64,000 nt of DNA from Streptomyces sp. TRM70350 (GCF_019219825.1 NZ_JAHUXH010000001.1:434001-498000), one strand, 5' to 3'. Numbered from the stretch's first letter, positions 9,648-21,633 are shown. The notes: generated from the sequence alone by a model not told the origin. A program made the numbers and translations.

Positions 9648-10721
9648 TCAGATCACCTTCAGCCGGACCAGCGCCCCCAGCGTCAACGCCCCCGGCAGCA
9701 GCGGCAGCCAGACGGTGATGATGCGGTACGCCAGGACCACCGCCGTGGCCACGGCGGCCGGGCTGCCCGCCGCGACCAGCGCCACGATCAGCGCCGCCTC
9801 GACCGAACCGAGCCCGCCCGGCGTGGGCACCACGGCGACGGCGACGGTCGCGGCCAGATACGCGACGACCATGTGCCACAGGGGTATCTGCAGTCCCAAG
9901 GCCAGCCCCACCGCGACCAGCCCGGCCGCCTGCAACGCGGGGAACGCCAGCGAACCGCCCCACAGGGCGAGCGCCCGCGACGGACGGGTGTGCACCGAGC
10001 GCGCCTCGCCCAGTGCCGTGCGCAGGAAGGAGAAGACGGCCGTGCGCAGCCGTCGTACGAGCAGCAGTACGGCCGCCGCCACCAGCGCGACCGCGGCCAG
10101 GACGAGCAGCAGGGGCCCGGCCGCGTTGTCCGGCAACAGGGTGCCCAGCCTCAGCGCGCCCGGGAAGGCGATGAGCAGCACGGCCAGCATGCCGACCCGC
10201 GCGATGCTCTCGGCGAGCAGATAGAGCGCCACCGCGGCCGAGGAGCGGGCCAGCGGCAGCCCGCACACCGTCATGAACCGCAGGTTGACCGCGCTGGAAC
10301 CCAGCCCCGTCGGCAGCATGTGGTTGGCCGCCATCGCCGCGACCTGCGTGACGAGCAGCCGGAAACCCGGCAGCCGCTCGACGACCGCGCCCTGCCGGGT
10401 CACCGCCATCGCGACCCAGGTCAGGCAGGTGGCGCCGCCCGCGGCCAGCAGCCACGGCCACTTGGCCGTCGCCAGGTGGTGGAAGCCCTCGGCGAGCACA
10501 TCGAGGTGCCGCACCGCGAGGTACGCCACGAAGGCGAGTGGAAGCAGGCCCAGGATCAGCCGGAAGGGAAGGCGTCCGGGGTGCCGTCCCGCGGGTTGGT
10601 GTTCGACCGGTGTCACACTTCGAGAGGTTTTCCGTGCCGCCTCAACTGCGGGTTGCGCAAGCGCGGACGGCGGATTACGTACCGGGAGCGAGCCGACAAC
10701 GATCTTCCCGAAGCCCTGCAC
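9648..10721 (-). CDS. LPG-synthase-type (UPF0104) integral membrane protein
   Basis: About 357 residues with 7 to 8 hydrophobic helices. It resembles the membrane (flippase) half of lysylphosphatidylglycerol synthetase (Lysylphosphatidylglycerol_synth_TM family), including AANHMLPTGLGSSAVNLRF (about residues 130-148) and PTPGGLGSVEAALI (about 290-303). No catalytic domain is attached, so lipid translocation or an uncharacterised glycolipid role is possible. The start is uncertain: GTG 10721 gives the longest plausible protein, GTG 10616 a 322-residue version. The open frame continues to 11579 only as a shadow of the divergent ABC gene. Start 10721 lies beside the divergent MerR-like promoter. 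Confidence 0.75.
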   Translation of the reverse strand: MQGFGKIVVGSLPVRNPPSALAQPAVEAARKTSRSVTPVEHQPAGRHPGRLPFRLILGLLPLAFVAYLAVRHLDVLAEGFHHLATAKWPWLLAAGGATCLTWVAMAVTRQGAVVERLPGFRLLVTQVAAMAANHMLPTGLGSSAVNLRFMTVCGLPLARSSAAVALYLLAESIARVGMLAVLLIAFPGALRLGTLLPDNAAGPLLLVLAAVALVAAAVLLLVRRLRTAVFSFLRTALGEARSVHTRPSRALALWGGSLAFPALQAAGLVAVGLALGLQIPLWHMVVAYLAATVAVAVVPTPGGLGSVEAALIVALVAAGSPAAVATAVVLAYRIITVWLPLLPGALTLGALVRLKVI

Positions 10722-10729
10722 GGGGACGC

Positions 10730-10760
10730 TTGACCTAAAGTTTGGTCGAGGTTCTACCTT
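10730..10760 (+). promoter_or_regulatory. MerR-family-type promoter, probably leaderless transcript
   Basis: TTGACC (10730-10735) and TACCTT (10755-10760) are separated by 19 bp, the long spacer typical of MerR/SoxR-controlled promoters. Between them lies a partial dyad, ACCTaAAGttTgGTcGAGGT (10733-10752). The ATG of the ABC transporter at 10768 is 7 bases after the -10 box, so the transcript probably begins at or next to the start codon. Confidence 0.6.
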
Positions 10761-10767
10761 CGACTGC

Positions 10768-12657
10768 ATGAGCATGGAGACCACGGCGTGGACGCAGCTG
10801 TACAGCGTCATGAACGCCCAGCAGGAACGCCGCCCCTTCGCCCGCGCCACACTGCGCCGCATCGCCGCGTTCGCCCGCCCGCACCGCCGCCGGATCGCGC
10901 TGTTCGTGCTGCTCGGGGTGGCGACCGCGCTGCTCGCCGTCGCGACCCCCGTCCTCGCCGGACGTGTCGTCGACGTGATCGTGACGAACGGCGACGCGCG
11001 GACCGTCGTACGGCTGGCGCTGCTGATCGCGCTCATCGCGGTGGTGGAGGCGGCCCTCGGCATCCTCGGGCGCAGGCTCTCGGCGGCGCTGGGGGAGGGG
11101 CTCATCCTCGATCTGCGGACGGCGGTGTTCGACCATGTGCAGCGGATGCCGGTCGCGTTCTTCACCCGCACCCGCACCGGAGCGCTGGTCAGCCGGCTCA
11201 ACAACGACGTGATCGGCGCCCAGCGGGCGTTCAGCAACACCCTGTCCGGCGTGGTCAGCAACCTCGTCACGCTGGTGCTCACCCTCGCCGTCATGCTCAC
11301 CCTCTCCTGGCAGGTCACGCTGCTCGCTCTGGTGCTGCTGCCGGTGTTCGTGATCCCGGCCCGGCGGATGGGCAGCCGGATGGCCCGGATGCAGCGGGAG
11401 GCGGCGACGCTGAACGCGGCCATGGGCACCCGGATGACCGAGCGTTTCTCGGCGCCCGGCGCGACGCTGGTCAAGCTCTTCGGGCGGCCGGAGGAGGAGT
11501 CGGCGGAGTTCGCCGTCCGGGCCCGCCGGGTGGCCGACATCGGCATCCGCACGGCGACCGCCCAGTCGGCGTTCATCACCTCGCTGACCCTGGTGTCCGC
11601 CCTCGCCCTGGCCCTGGTCTACGGCCTCGGCGGCTGGTTCGCCCTGCGCGGCACCCTGGAACCCGGAGCCGTGGTGGCCCTTGCCCTGCTCCTGACCCGC
11701 CTGTACGCGCCGCTCACCGCGCTCGCCGGGGCGCGCGTCGAGGTGATGAGCGCCCTCGTCAGCTTCGAGCGCGTCTTCGAGGTGCTCGACCTCAAGCCGC
11801 TCATCGCGGAGAAGCCGGACGCCGCCGAGGTCCCCGACGGGCCGGTGGCGGTCGAGTTCGACGACGTCCGCTTCGGCTACCCTGCCGCCGACAAGGTCTC
11901 CCTCGCCTCCCTGGAGGAGGTGGCGGCCCTCGACGGCCGGGGCGGCGCCGAGGTTCTGCACGGCGTCTCCTTCCGCGCCGAACCCGGCCGGACCGTTGCC
12001 CTCGTCGGCTCGTCCGGCGCGGGCAAGTCGACGATCGCGCAGCTGCTGCCGCGTCTGTACGACGTCGACGGGGGCGCAATCCGGGTCGGCGGCGTCGACG
12101 TCCGCGACCTGAGCGCCGACTCCCTGCGCGCCACCGTCGGCATGGTCACCCAGGACGGCCACCTGTTCCACGACACGGTCCGCGCCAACCTGCTGCTGGC
12201 CCGCCCCGACGCGACCGATGACGAGCTCTGGGACGCCCTGCGCAGGGCCCGCCTGGACACTCTCGTCCGCTCCCTCCCCGACGGCCTCGACACCGTGGTC
12301 GGCGAACGCGGCTACCGCCTCTCCGGCGGCGAACGCCAGCGCATGACGATCGCCCGCCTGCTCCTCGCCCGCCAGCGGGTGGTGATCCTCGACGAGGCCA
12401 CGGCCCACCTCGACAACACCTCCGAGGCGGCCGTGCAGGAGGCCCTCACCGAGGCACTCCAGGGCCGCACCGCCCTCGTCATCGCCCACCGGCTGTCCAC
12501 CGTGCGGGCCGCCGACCTGATCCTGGTCCTCGAAGACGGCCGCATCGTCGAACGGGGCACGCACGAGGGGCTGTTGACGGCGGGCGGACGGTACGCGGAG
12601 CTGTACCGGACGCAGTTCGAGGAGCGGGCGGGGGAGATGGCGGAGGTGGCGGCGTAG
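10768..12657 (+). CDS. ABC exporter half-transporter (permease-ATPase fusion)
   Basis: A 629-residue type-I ABC exporter. Residues 30-330 form the six-helix transmembrane domain. The nucleotide-binding domain carries Walker A (GSSGAGKST, about 412-420), the LSGGERQR signature (about 517-524) and Walker B (VVILDEATAHLD, about 538-549). It probably works as a homodimer for drug or lipid efflux. The substrate is unknown. The first ATG (10768) sits 7 bases from a MerR-type -10 box, which fits induction by a small-molecule or redox sensor. The regulator itself is not in the window. A hairpin at 12675 ends the unit. Confidence 0.88.
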   Translation: MSMETTAWTQLYSVMNAQQERRPFARATLRRIAAFARPHRRRIALFVLLGVATALLAVATPVLAGRVVDVIVTNGDARTVVRLALLIALIAVVEAALGILGRRLSAALGEGLILDLRTAVFDHVQRMPVAFFTRTRTGALVSRLNNDVIGAQRAFSNTLSGVVSNLVTLVLTLAVMLTLSWQVTLLALVLLPVFVIPARRMGSRMARMQREAATLNAAMGTRMTERFSAPGATLVKLFGRPEEESAEFAVRARRVADIGIRTATAQSAFITSLTLVSALALALVYGLGGWFALRGTLEPGAVVALALLLTRLYAPLTALAGARVEVMSALVSFERVFEVLDLKPLIAEKPDAAEVPDGPVAVEFDDVRFGYPAADKVSLASLEEVAALDGRGGAEVLHGVSFRAEPGRTVALVGSSGAGKSTIAQLLPRLYDVDGGAIRVGGVDVRDLSADSLRATVGMVTQDGHLFHDTVRANLLLARPDATDDELWDALRRARLDTLVRSLPDGLDTVVGERGYRLSGGERQRMTIARLLLARQRVVILDEATAHLDNTSEAAVQEALTEALQGRTALVIAHRLSTVRAADLILVLEDGRIVERGTHEGLLTAGGRYAELYRTQFEERAGEMAEVAA

Positions 12658-12674
12658 GCGGGACCGCGCGTGGT

Positions 12675-12694
12675 GCCGCGGAGTTCGCCGCGGC
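12675..12694 (+). terminator. Hairpin after ABC exporter
   Basis: GCCGCGG-AGTTCG-CCGCGGC, a perfect 7-bp stem, 17 bases past the ABC stop codon. The remaining bases to panD (12695-12890) show no gene. Confidence 0.5.
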
Positions 12695-12906
12695 GACGGC
12701 GACGGCCAGGCCCCTGTTCCTGTACCTCACCGGGTCACGGCTCCGGGCCCGGCCGAACGACCTGGCTTGCGGGGCCGGGCTGTGGCCATGGTCACGCCTG
12801 TCCTCGAAAACCGGCCCATAGGCCTGGCGACGGAACTCGTCATATGGTGTCACCAGCCCTTGACCTGCAAGAGCGCAGGCAGGGAGCCGTCATCCAGGAG
12901 GACCCA

Positions 12907-13326
12907 GTGCTCCGCACCATGTTCAAGTCCAAGATCCACCGCGCCACCGTCACCCAGGCCGACCTGCACTACGTGGGATCGGTGACGATCGACGCCGACC
13001 TGCTCGACGCCGCCGACCTGCTGCCCGGCGAGCTCGTGCACATCGTGGACATCACCAACGGCGCCCGGCTGGAGACGTACGTCATCGAGGGCGAACGCGG
13101 GTCGGGTGTCGTCGGTATCAACGGGGCCGCGGCCCATCTGGTCCACCCCGGGGACCTTGTGATCATCATCAGCTACGCTCAGGTCACCGACGCCGAGGCG
13201 CGGGCGCTGAAGCCGCGCGTGGTGCATGTGGACCGCGACAACCGGATCGTGGACCTGGGCACCGACCCGGGCGAACCCGTGCCGGGTTCGGACCAGGAGC
13301 GCAGCCCGCACGCCGTGCGGGCGTGA
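12907..13326 (+). CDS. panD: Aspartate 1-decarboxylase (pyruvoyl enzyme)
   Basis: A 139-residue PanD proenzyme that converts L-aspartate to beta-alanine for pantothenate and CoA synthesis. The self-cleavage site is G24-S25 in [10 protein letters not shown]. Lys9, Tyr22 and Arg residues of the active site region are in place, and the length is standard. The GTG start at 12907 follows a perfect AGGAGG (12895-12900). Earlier in-frame starts are not supported. The C-terminal tail after about residue 115 ([16 protein letters not shown]..) is typical of Streptomyces PanD. No other pantothenate gene is nearby. Confidence 0.95.
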   Translation: MLRTMFKSKIHRATVTQADLHYVGSVTIDADLLDAADLLPGELVHIVDITNGARLETYVIEGERGSGVVGINGAAAHLVHPGDLVIIISYAQVTDAEARALKPRVVHVDRDNRIVDLGTDPGEPVPGSDQERSPHAVRA

Positions 13327-13346
13327 ACCGTCGACGAGGGGCGCCC

Positions 13347-13691
13347 ATGAGCGAGACCGAGATCCGCGACGACCGGGCGGCGGGCCGCCTGGAGGCCGTC
13401 AGTGGCGGGGAAGTCGTCGGCCGCATCGAGTACTTCGTGCTGGACGCCCCGAGGCACGCGCTGGTGCCCGTGCACACCCTCGTCGAACCGGCCCACGAGG
13501 GCAAGGGCATCGCGGGCTCCCTGGCACGCGAGCTGTACGCCGTCGCCGAACGCGAGGGCGTCCCCGTCGCCCCGCTCTGCCCGTACGTCGTCCAGTGGGC
13601 CGAACGCCATCCCGACCGGGCCCCCGCCGCCGACCCCGCGCTGCTCGACGCGGCGAAGGAGTGGCTGGCGGCGCGTCCCGGACGGTTCTGA
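13347..13691 (+). CDS. Small GNAT-fold N-acetyltransferase (YjdJ type)
   Basis: A 114-residue single-domain protein of the GCN5-related YjdJ/NATD1 type. It has the short acetyl-CoA-binding loop EGKGIAGSLARELY (about residues 52-65) and a Y-x-V-x-W core near the end. The substrate is unknown. ATG 13347 is 20 bases past the panD stop, with a GAGGGGCG ribosome-like stretch, so it may be co-transcribed with panD. The next gene begins 2 bases after its stop. Confidence 0.8.
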   Translation: MSETEIRDDRAAGRLEAVSGGEVVGRIEYFVLDAPRHALVPVHTLVEPAHEGKGIAGSLARELYAVAEREGVPVAPLCPYVVQWAERHPDRAPAADPALLDAAKEWLAARPGRF

Positions 13692-13693
13692 GC

Positions 13694-14362
13694 GTGCTCG
13701 CCCTGCTGCACACCTCACCCCTCCACATCCCGGTCTTCGACGCCCTGCGCGACCAGGACCACCCGGGCCTGGAGCTGCGGCACCTGGTCCACGAGGACCT
13801 GCTGACCCGGGCGGGGCACGACGGTCCCGAGTCGGTCGCGGACGACGTGCGGGCCGTACTGGACCGGGCCGTCACCGACGGCGCCCGGGCCGTGCTGTGC
13901 ACCTGTTCGAGCATCGGTGGCGTCGCGGAGGCGGCCGCCGCCAAGGCCGGGGTGCCGGTGCTGCGCGTGGACCGTCCGATGGCGGCCGCCGCGGTGGCCG
14001 CCGGACCGCGGATCGTCGTCCTCGCCACCGTGGCGAGCACCCTCGCACCCACGGTGTCGCTCATCGAGGAGGAGGCCCGGCGCGCCGGCCGCCCCGCCTC
14101 GGTGCGCACCCTGCTCGTCGAGGACGCCTGGACCCACTTCATGGCGGGCGACACACGCGCGTACGCCCGCCGGATCGCCGCCGCGGCCGACACGATCACC
14201 GACGCCGACGCGATCGTCCTCGCCCAGGCCTCCATGACCCCGGCCCAGCAGCTGACCTCGACCACCGTCCCGGTCCTGTCCAGCCCCCGGCCAGGTCTGG
14301 CGGCGGGCGCACGGGCGGTCGCCGGGCCGTCGGGCAAGGAGCCCAACCGGGCCACGGAGTGA
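13694..14362 (+). CDS. Aspartate/glutamate racemase-family protein
   Basis: A 222-residue protein of the Asp/Glu racemase superfamily. A cysteine-containing loop (VLCTCSSIGGVAEAA, about residues 66-80) provides the first catalytic cysteine. The second, usually in a C-x-H/D or T-C-x motif near residue 180, is not obvious: the region reads DAIVLAQASMTPAQQ. It may therefore be an arylmalonate-decarboxylase-like or hydantoin-racemase-like relative rather than a true racemase. The GTG start at 13694 comes 2 bases after the upstream stop, so translation is probably coupled. Confidence 0.75.
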   Translation: MLALLHTSPLHIPVFDALRDQDHPGLELRHLVHEDLLTRAGHDGPESVADDVRAVLDRAVTDGARAVLCTCSSIGGVAEAAAAKAGVPVLRVDRPMAAAAVAAGPRIVVLATVASTLAPTVSLIEEEARRAGRPASVRTLLVEDAWTHFMAGDTRAYARRIAAAADTITDADAIVLAQASMTPAQQLTSTTVPVLSSPRPGLAAGARAVAGPSGKEPNRATE

Positions 14363-14448
14363 CTCCGGCGGGTGACTGGCGTCGTACGCCGCCGGGTACG
14401 CGGGGGAGTAGTCCAGAGCCGACGTTCACCGACTGGCCGGAGGACACC

Positions 14449-14679
14449 ATGACCACTCCGCCCCCCGACCCGGCCCCCCCGACCCCGGGCCCGGATCCCC
14501 AGCCACCCCAGCCGCACCCGGTGCCGCCCCCGGAGCCACCCCCGGCTCCGCCCCCTCCACCGCCCCCGGCCCCCCAACCGCCGCCGGGCCCCCGCCCGGT
14601 CCCGGACCCCAGCCCGTCCCCGATCCCCCCGGGCCCGGAACCGGTCCCGAACCCGGAACCGGGACCACCCCTCACTTGA
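14449..14679 (+). CDS. Small proline-rich protein
   Basis: A 76-residue open frame that is more than half proline, with Pro-Pro-x and PDP/PEP runs and no hydrophobic segment, so it is probably a disordered cytoplasmic peptide. The ATG follows CCGGAGGACACC, a fair ribosome site, which is the main reason to accept it. High GC makes such frames easy to obtain by chance, so it may be spurious. It ends just before an intergenic repeat and the convergent gnd gene. Confidence 0.45.
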   Translation: MTTPPPDPAPPTPGPDPQPPQPHPVPPPEPPPAPPPPPPPAPQPPPGPRPVPDPSPSPIPPGPEPVPNPEPGPPLT

Positions 14680-14740
14680 GAATTGGTGGTGAGCGACAAA
14701 GAAACAGCGGTGGGCGACACACAACGCCGCCCACCGCAAC

Positions 14741-14774
14741 GCCCTCAGGGGCGCGGGGAACTGCGCGACCAGCC
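14741..14774. repeat. Streptomyces intergenic repeat, copy 1
   Basis: GCCCTCAGGGGCGCGGGGAACTGCGCGACCAGCC-type element with an internal GCCCTCAGGGGC hairpin. A second copy is at 53684. I recognise it as the GC-rich intergenic element common between convergent Streptomyces genes. Here it separates the proline-rich ORF from gnd and may act as a bidirectional terminator. Confidence 0.75.
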
Positions 14775-14823
14775 CCCCCACACCCACACCCGCACCCGCT
14801 CCAGGACGGAACCGCCCGGGACC

Positions 14824-16263
14824 CTAGGCGGACACCTCCGCCCGGTCCCCACCCCACAGCGTGTGGAACGACCCGTCCCGGTCCACCCGCCGATACGTGT
14901 GCGCCCCGAAGAAGTCCCGCTGCCCCTGCGTCAGCGCCGCGGGCAACCGCTCGGCCCGCAGCGCGTCGTAGTACGCCAGCGCCGCCGCGAACCCCGGCGT
15001 CGGCACACCCTGCCGTGTCGCCGCGATCAGCACCTCACGCCAGTCGTCCTGCGCGTCGGCGATCTCCCGCGCGAACGTTTCGTCGGACAGCAGGCTCGGC
15101 AGGTCCGGCCGGGCGTCGTAGGCGGCACGGATCCGGTCCAGGAACGCCGCGCGGATGATGCAGCCGCCACGCCAGATCGAGGCGACCTGGCCCAGGTCGA
15201 TCCCCCAGCCGTACTCCTCACTCCCCGCGGCGATCTCGTGGAAGCCCTGCGTGTACGACACGATCTTCGAGGCGTACAGCGCCTGCTCGACGCGGTCGGC
15301 GAAGGCCCCCGCCTCGGACGAGCTCAGCGGCGACGCCTTCGGCCCCGCCAGCTCCCGCGAAGCGGCCCGCAGCGGCGCGTGCCCGGACAGTGAGCGCGCG
15401 AAGACCGCCTCCGCGATCCCGGACACCGGAACACCCAGGTCCAGCGCGATCTGCACCGTCCAGCGGCCCGTGCCCTTCTGCTCCGCCTGGTCCACCACCA
15501 CGTCCACGAACGGCTTGCCCGTCGCCGCGTCCACGTGCGACAGCACCTCGGCCGTGATCTCGATCAGATACGAGTCCAGTCGGCCGGTGTTCCACGTACG
15601 GAAGATCTCCGCGATCTGCGCGGGCTCGTACCCGGCGACATCACGCAGCAGCTGGTACGCCTCGCCGATCAGCTGCATGTCGGCGTACTCGATGCCGTTG
15701 TGCACCATCTTCACGAAGTGCCCGGCGCCGTCCGGACCCACGTGCGTCACACAGGGCGCCCCGCCGGCCGCCTTGGCGGAGATCTTCTCCAGCATCGGGC
15801 CCAGCGACTGGTACGACTCCTTCGAGCCGCCCGGCATGATGCTCGGCCCGTGCAGCGCACCCTCCTCGCCGCCGGAGATGCCGGTGCCGACGAAGTGGAT
15901 GCCCTGCTCGCGCAGCTCGCGCTCGCGGCGCCGGGTGTCCGCGAAGTGCGCGTTGCCGCCGTCGATGATCATGTCGCCGGGCTCCAGCAGCGGGGCGAAC
16001 TCCTGGATCACCGCGTCGGTCGGCTCTCCGGCCTTGACCATGACGACCAGGCGGCGGGGTCGTTCCAGGGCCGCCACGAAGTCCTTGGCGGTCTCGGCCG
16101 CGACGAACTCACCCTCGCTCCCGAACTCCTCGACCAACGCGTGGGTCCGCGACGCCGTCCGGTTGTGCACCGCGACCGTGTAGCCGTTGCGCGCGAAGTT
16201 GCGGGCGAGGTTGCGGCCCATGACCGCGAGACCCGTGACGCCGATCTGGGCTGAAGTGCTCAT
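14824..16263 (-). CDS. gnd: 6-phosphogluconate dehydrogenase, decarboxylating
   Basis: A 479-residue NADP-type enzyme of the oxidative pentose phosphate pathway: 6-phosphogluconate to ribulose-5-phosphate, CO2 and NADPH. The nucleotide-binding motif is GLAVMGRNLARNFA (about residues 11-24), followed by the VHNRTASRT loop whose Asn-Arg-Thr favours NADP. The catalytic segment FVKMVHNGIEYADM (about 184-197) contains the Lys, His-Asn and Glu of the active site. The C-terminal helical domain is complete. A GGGATC-CGGG-GATCCC hairpin (16281-16296) lies in its leader. It is convergent with the genes on its downstream side. Confidence 0.95.
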   Translation of the reverse strand: MSTSAQIGVTGLAVMGRNLARNFARNGYTVAVHNRTASRTHALVEEFGSEGEFVAAETAKDFVAALERPRRLVVMVKAGEPTDAVIQEFAPLLEPGDMIIDGGNAHFADTRRRERELREQGIHFVGTGISGGEEGALHGPSIMPGGSKESYQSLGPMLEKISAKAAGGAPCVTHVGPDGAGHFVKMVHNGIEYADMQLIGEAYQLLRDVAGYEPAQIAEIFRTWNTGRLDSYLIEITAEVLSHVDAATGKPFVDVVVDQAEQKGTGRWTVQIALDLGVPVSGIAEAVFARSLSGHAPLRAASRELAGPKASPLSSSEAGAFADRVEQALYASKIVSYTQGFHEIAAGSEEYGWGIDLGQVASIWRGGCIIRAAFLDRIRAAYDARPDLPSLLSDETFAREIADAQDDWREVLIAATRQGVPTPGFAAALAYYDALRAERLPAALTQGQRDFFGAHTYRRVDRDGSFHTLWGGDRAEVSA

Positions 16264-18793
<2,530 letters not shown>

Positions 18794-19176
18794 GGCCTGC
18801 TCCTCTGCGGGCGGCGGGGGCGCTGGGCCCGGCGCGGCGAACGGTCGGCTTCCATAACCAACACGATGCCTTCTCGCGCTGTTCCCGTCGTCGTACCTGA
18901 GCACGCAATAGGCCCTACTGCCGATGGAGTACGACCGGCTCTTCGTCATCCCCAGGGTGGGCTACCAGAGGGGGACACCCGCACGCCCGGGCCCCCGGCG
19001 CAGCAACTGCCGAACCTCGCTCAGGTGTACGACGGTACGGCATCGGCTGTTCACAGGGATCCCCTGACGTTTCCCGGGCCTCGCGGCCCGGCTGTGGTCG
19101 GCCATCCCGTGGTCTTCCGCGCGCGGCGCATCTGGGTGACCATGAAGGGACCAGCCGTTGAGACAGGGGGTTCCGG
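18794..19176. other. 383-bp divergent intergenic region
   Basis: Contains the promoters of the EamA gene (minus) and glgA (plus). No ORF with a convincing start or codon pattern is visible. No clear inverted repeat above 7 bp was seen apart from GGGCCTCGCGGCCC-like GC tracts around 19080. Nothing else can be supported. Confidence 0.4.
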
Positions 19177-20355
19177 GTGCGAGTGGGACTGCTGACCCGG
19201 GAGTACCCGCCGGACGTGTACGGCGGCGCGGGCGTCCATGTCGAGTTCCTCGCCCGGGAGTTGCGCCCCCTGGTCGACCTGGAGGTGCACTGCTGGGGCG
19301 AGGGCCGCAGCGAGGGCGTGGTCCGCCACCGCCCCTGGCCCACCCTCGACGGCGCCAACGACGCCCTGCGCACCTTCTCCGTGGACCTCTCCGTCGCGGC
19401 CGCCCTCCAGGGCCGCGAACTCGTCCACTCCCACACCTGGTACGCCAACCTCGCCGGCCACCTCGCCAAGCTCATGTACGGCATCCCGCACGTGCTGACC
19501 GCCCACTCCCTGGAGCCGCTGCGCCCCTGGAAGGCCGAGCAACTCGGCGGCGGATACGCCCTGTCGAGCTGGGCCGAGCGCACCGCGATCGAGGCCGCCG
19601 ACGCGGTGATCGCCGTGTCGGGGGCGATGCGCGAGGACATCCTCGCCTGCTATCCGGCGCTGGACCCGGCCCGCGTCCACGTCGTGCACAACGGCATCGA
19701 CACCGAGCTGTACCGACCGGATCCGGCCACCGACGTCCTGCACCGTCTCGGGATCGACCCGGCCCGCCCCTATGTGCTGTTCGTCGGCCGCATCACCCGG
19801 CAGAAGGGCGTCCCCCATCTGCTGCGCGCGGTGCGTGACATCGACCCGTCGGCGCAGGTCGTGCTGTGCGCGGGCGCGCCCGACACGCCCGAGATCGACC
19901 AGGAGTTCCGCGACCTGTACCAGGAGCTGAGCCGGGTCCGCGACGGCGTGCGCTGGATCCCCCGGATGCTGCCCCGCCCGGAGGTGATCCAACTCCTCAC
20001 GCACGCGGCCGTGTTCGTCTGCCCCTCGGTGTACGAGCCCCTGGGCATCGTCAATCTGGAGGCGATGGCCTGCGGCACCGCCGTGGTGGCCTCCCGGGTC
20101 GGCGGGATCCCGGAGGTCGTCGCCGACGGCAGGACCGGCCTGCTGGTGCCCGTGGACGACGACTTCGTCACCGGCCTCGCCCGCGCCCTGGACGCGGTGC
20201 TCGCCGACCCGGAGGGCGCCCGGCGGATGGGTGAGGCGGGGCGGGAGCGGGCGGTGGGCGAGTTCGGCTGGGACACGGTCGCCCGCCGTACGGCCCGGCT
20301 TTACGAGGAGATCCTCGGGCGGACGGACGACCGGGGGATCCTCGAACAGGCTTAG
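19177..20355 (+). CDS. glgA: GT4 glycogen synthase / maltose-1-phosphate synthase (actinobacterial GlgA/GlgM type)
   Basis: A 392-residue GT4 glycosyltransferase using ADP-glucose. Residues 1-190 form the acceptor domain, starting RVGLLTREYPPDVYGGAGVH. Residues 200-370 form the donor domain, with FVGRITRQKG (about 207-216) and the E-x7-E retaining motif (YEPLGIVNLEAM, about 287-298). The length is that of the short actinobacterial GlgA. In mycobacteria this subfamily (GlgM) makes maltose-1-phosphate for the GlgE alpha-glucan pathway, and it may do so here. The GTG at 19177 has a CAGGGGG site. glgC follows 51 bp downstream. Confidence 0.9.
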   Translation: MRVGLLTREYPPDVYGGAGVHVEFLARELRPLVDLEVHCWGEGRSEGVVRHRPWPTLDGANDALRTFSVDLSVAAALQGRELVHSHTWYANLAGHLAKLMYGIPHVLTAHSLEPLRPWKAEQLGGGYALSSWAERTAIEAADAVIAVSGAMREDILACYPALDPARVHVVHNGIDTELYRPDPATDVLHRLGIDPARPYVLFVGRITRQKGVPHLLRAVRDIDPSAQVVLCAGAPDTPEIDQEFRDLYQELSRVRDGVRWIPRMLPRPEVIQLLTHAAVFVCPSVYEPLGIVNLEAMACGTAVVASRVGGIPEVVADGRTGLLVPVDDDFVTGLARALDAVLADPEGARRMGEAGRERAVGEFGWDTVARRTARLYEEILGRTDDRGILEQA

Positions 20356-20406
20356 TCCGCCCTGCTCAAGGGCAGGCATGGGTCAACCACGGTGAGGGGA
20401 GCGGCT

Positions 20407-21627
20407 ATGCGGCGTGGTGGTCCTTCGGTGCTCGGAATCGTACTGGCGGGCGGAGAAGGCAAGCGCCTGATGCCCCTGACCGCGGACCGGGCGAAACCCG
20501 CGGTGACCTTCGGCGGCACCTACCGCCTCGTCGACTTCGTCCTGTCCAACCTCGTCAACGGTGACATCCTGCGCATCTGCGTCCTCACGCAGTACAAGTC
20601 GCACTCGCTGGACCGGCACATCACCACCACCTGGCGGATGTCCAGCCTGCTCGGCAACTACGTCACCCCGGTCCCGGCCCAGCAGCGGCTCGGCCCACGC
20701 TGGTACCTGGGCAGCGCGGACGCCATCCTGCAGTCCCTGAACCTGATCTACGACGAACGGCCCGAGTACGTCGCGGTGTTCGGCGCCGACCACGTGTACC
20801 GCATGGACCCGCGGCAGATGCTCGCCCAGCACATCGAGTCCGGCGCGGGCGTGACCGTGGCCGGTATCCGCGTCCCGCGGTCGGAGTCCTCGTCCTTCGG
20901 GGTGATCACCCCGGGTTCGGACGGCAGCACCGTCGAGCGGTTCCTGGAGAAGCCCGCGGACCCGCCGGGCCTGCCGGACGACCCCGACTGCGTCCTGGCC
21001 TCGATGGGCAACTACATCTTCTCCACCAAGGCCCTCATCGAGGCCCTCCAGCGGGACGCGGAGGACGCGAACTCGGTGCACGACATGGGCGGTTCGATCC
21101 TGCCCCAGCTCACCGCGCGCGGCGAGGCACACCTGTACGACTTCGGTGACAACCACGTGCCCGGCGAGACCAGCCGCGACCAGGGCTACTGGCGGGACGT
21201 CGGCACGCTCGACGCGTACTACGACGCCCACATGGACCTCATCGCCGAGCGCCCCGCCTTCAACCTCTACAACCGCAGCTGGCCCATCTACACCCACTCC
21301 AACCAGCTCTCACCGGCCCGCTTCAACGCCGGTGGCATCGCCGGGGAGTCGATCATCAGCGCGGGCTGCCTGATCCGGGGGCAGGTCACCCGGTCGGTGC
21401 TGTCGCCCGGTGTGGTGGTCGACCCGGGAGCGGTCGTCCAGGGCTCGGTGCTGCACGACAACGTGCACATAGGGCGGGGCGCCGTGGTGCGGGGCGCCGT
21501 CCTGGACAAGAACGTGGAGGTGCCCCCGGGGGCGACGATCGGCGTCAACCCGGAGCGGGACGCGGAGCTGTACACGGTGTCCAAGGGCGGGGTGATCGCG
21601 CTGGGGAAGGGGCAGCGGGTGCCCTGA
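20407..21627 (+). CDS. glgC: Glucose-1-phosphate adenylyltransferase
   Basis: A 406-residue ADP-glucose pyrophosphorylase that makes the sugar donor used by the upstream GlgA. The nucleotidyltransferase motif [18 protein letters not shown] begins near residue 15. The substrate loop ([10 protein letters not shown]) lies near 180. The C-terminal left-handed beta-helix ([20 protein letters not shown] and onward, about 313-380) carries the allosteric and oligomer contacts. ATG 20407 with GAGGGGAGCGGCT is chosen over GTG 20392. A clean hairpin follows the stop. Confidence 0.95.
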   Translation: MRRGGPSVLGIVLAGGEGKRLMPLTADRAKPAVTFGGTYRLVDFVLSNLVNGDILRICVLTQYKSHSLDRHITTTWRMSSLLGNYVTPVPAQQRLGPRWYLGSADAILQSLNLIYDERPEYVAVFGADHVYRMDPRQMLAQHIESGAGVTVAGIRVPRSESSSFGVITPGSDGSTVERFLEKPADPPGLPDDPDCVLASMGNYIFSTKALIEALQRDAEDANSVHDMGGSILPQLTARGEAHLYDFGDNHVPGETSRDQGYWRDVGTLDAYYDAHMDLIAERPAFNLYNRSWPIYTHSNQLSPARFNAGGIAGESIISAGCLIRGQVTRSVLSPGVVVDPGAVVQGSVLHDNVHIGRGAVVRGAVLDKNVEVPPGATIGVNPERDAELYTVSKGGVIALGKGQRVP

Positions 21628-21633
21628 GGGGGC

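Noticed and set aside
10735-12564. 609-codon minus-strand frame antisense to the ABC exporter, and the 5' extension of the LPG-synthase-like frame to 11579
   Set aside because: Both are shadows. The membrane protein's real sequence begins only near 10721.
14196-14720. Gly-rich 174-codon minus-strand frame opposite the proline-rich ORF
   Set aside because: Glycine runs are simply the complement of the CCx codons. No start site or domain.
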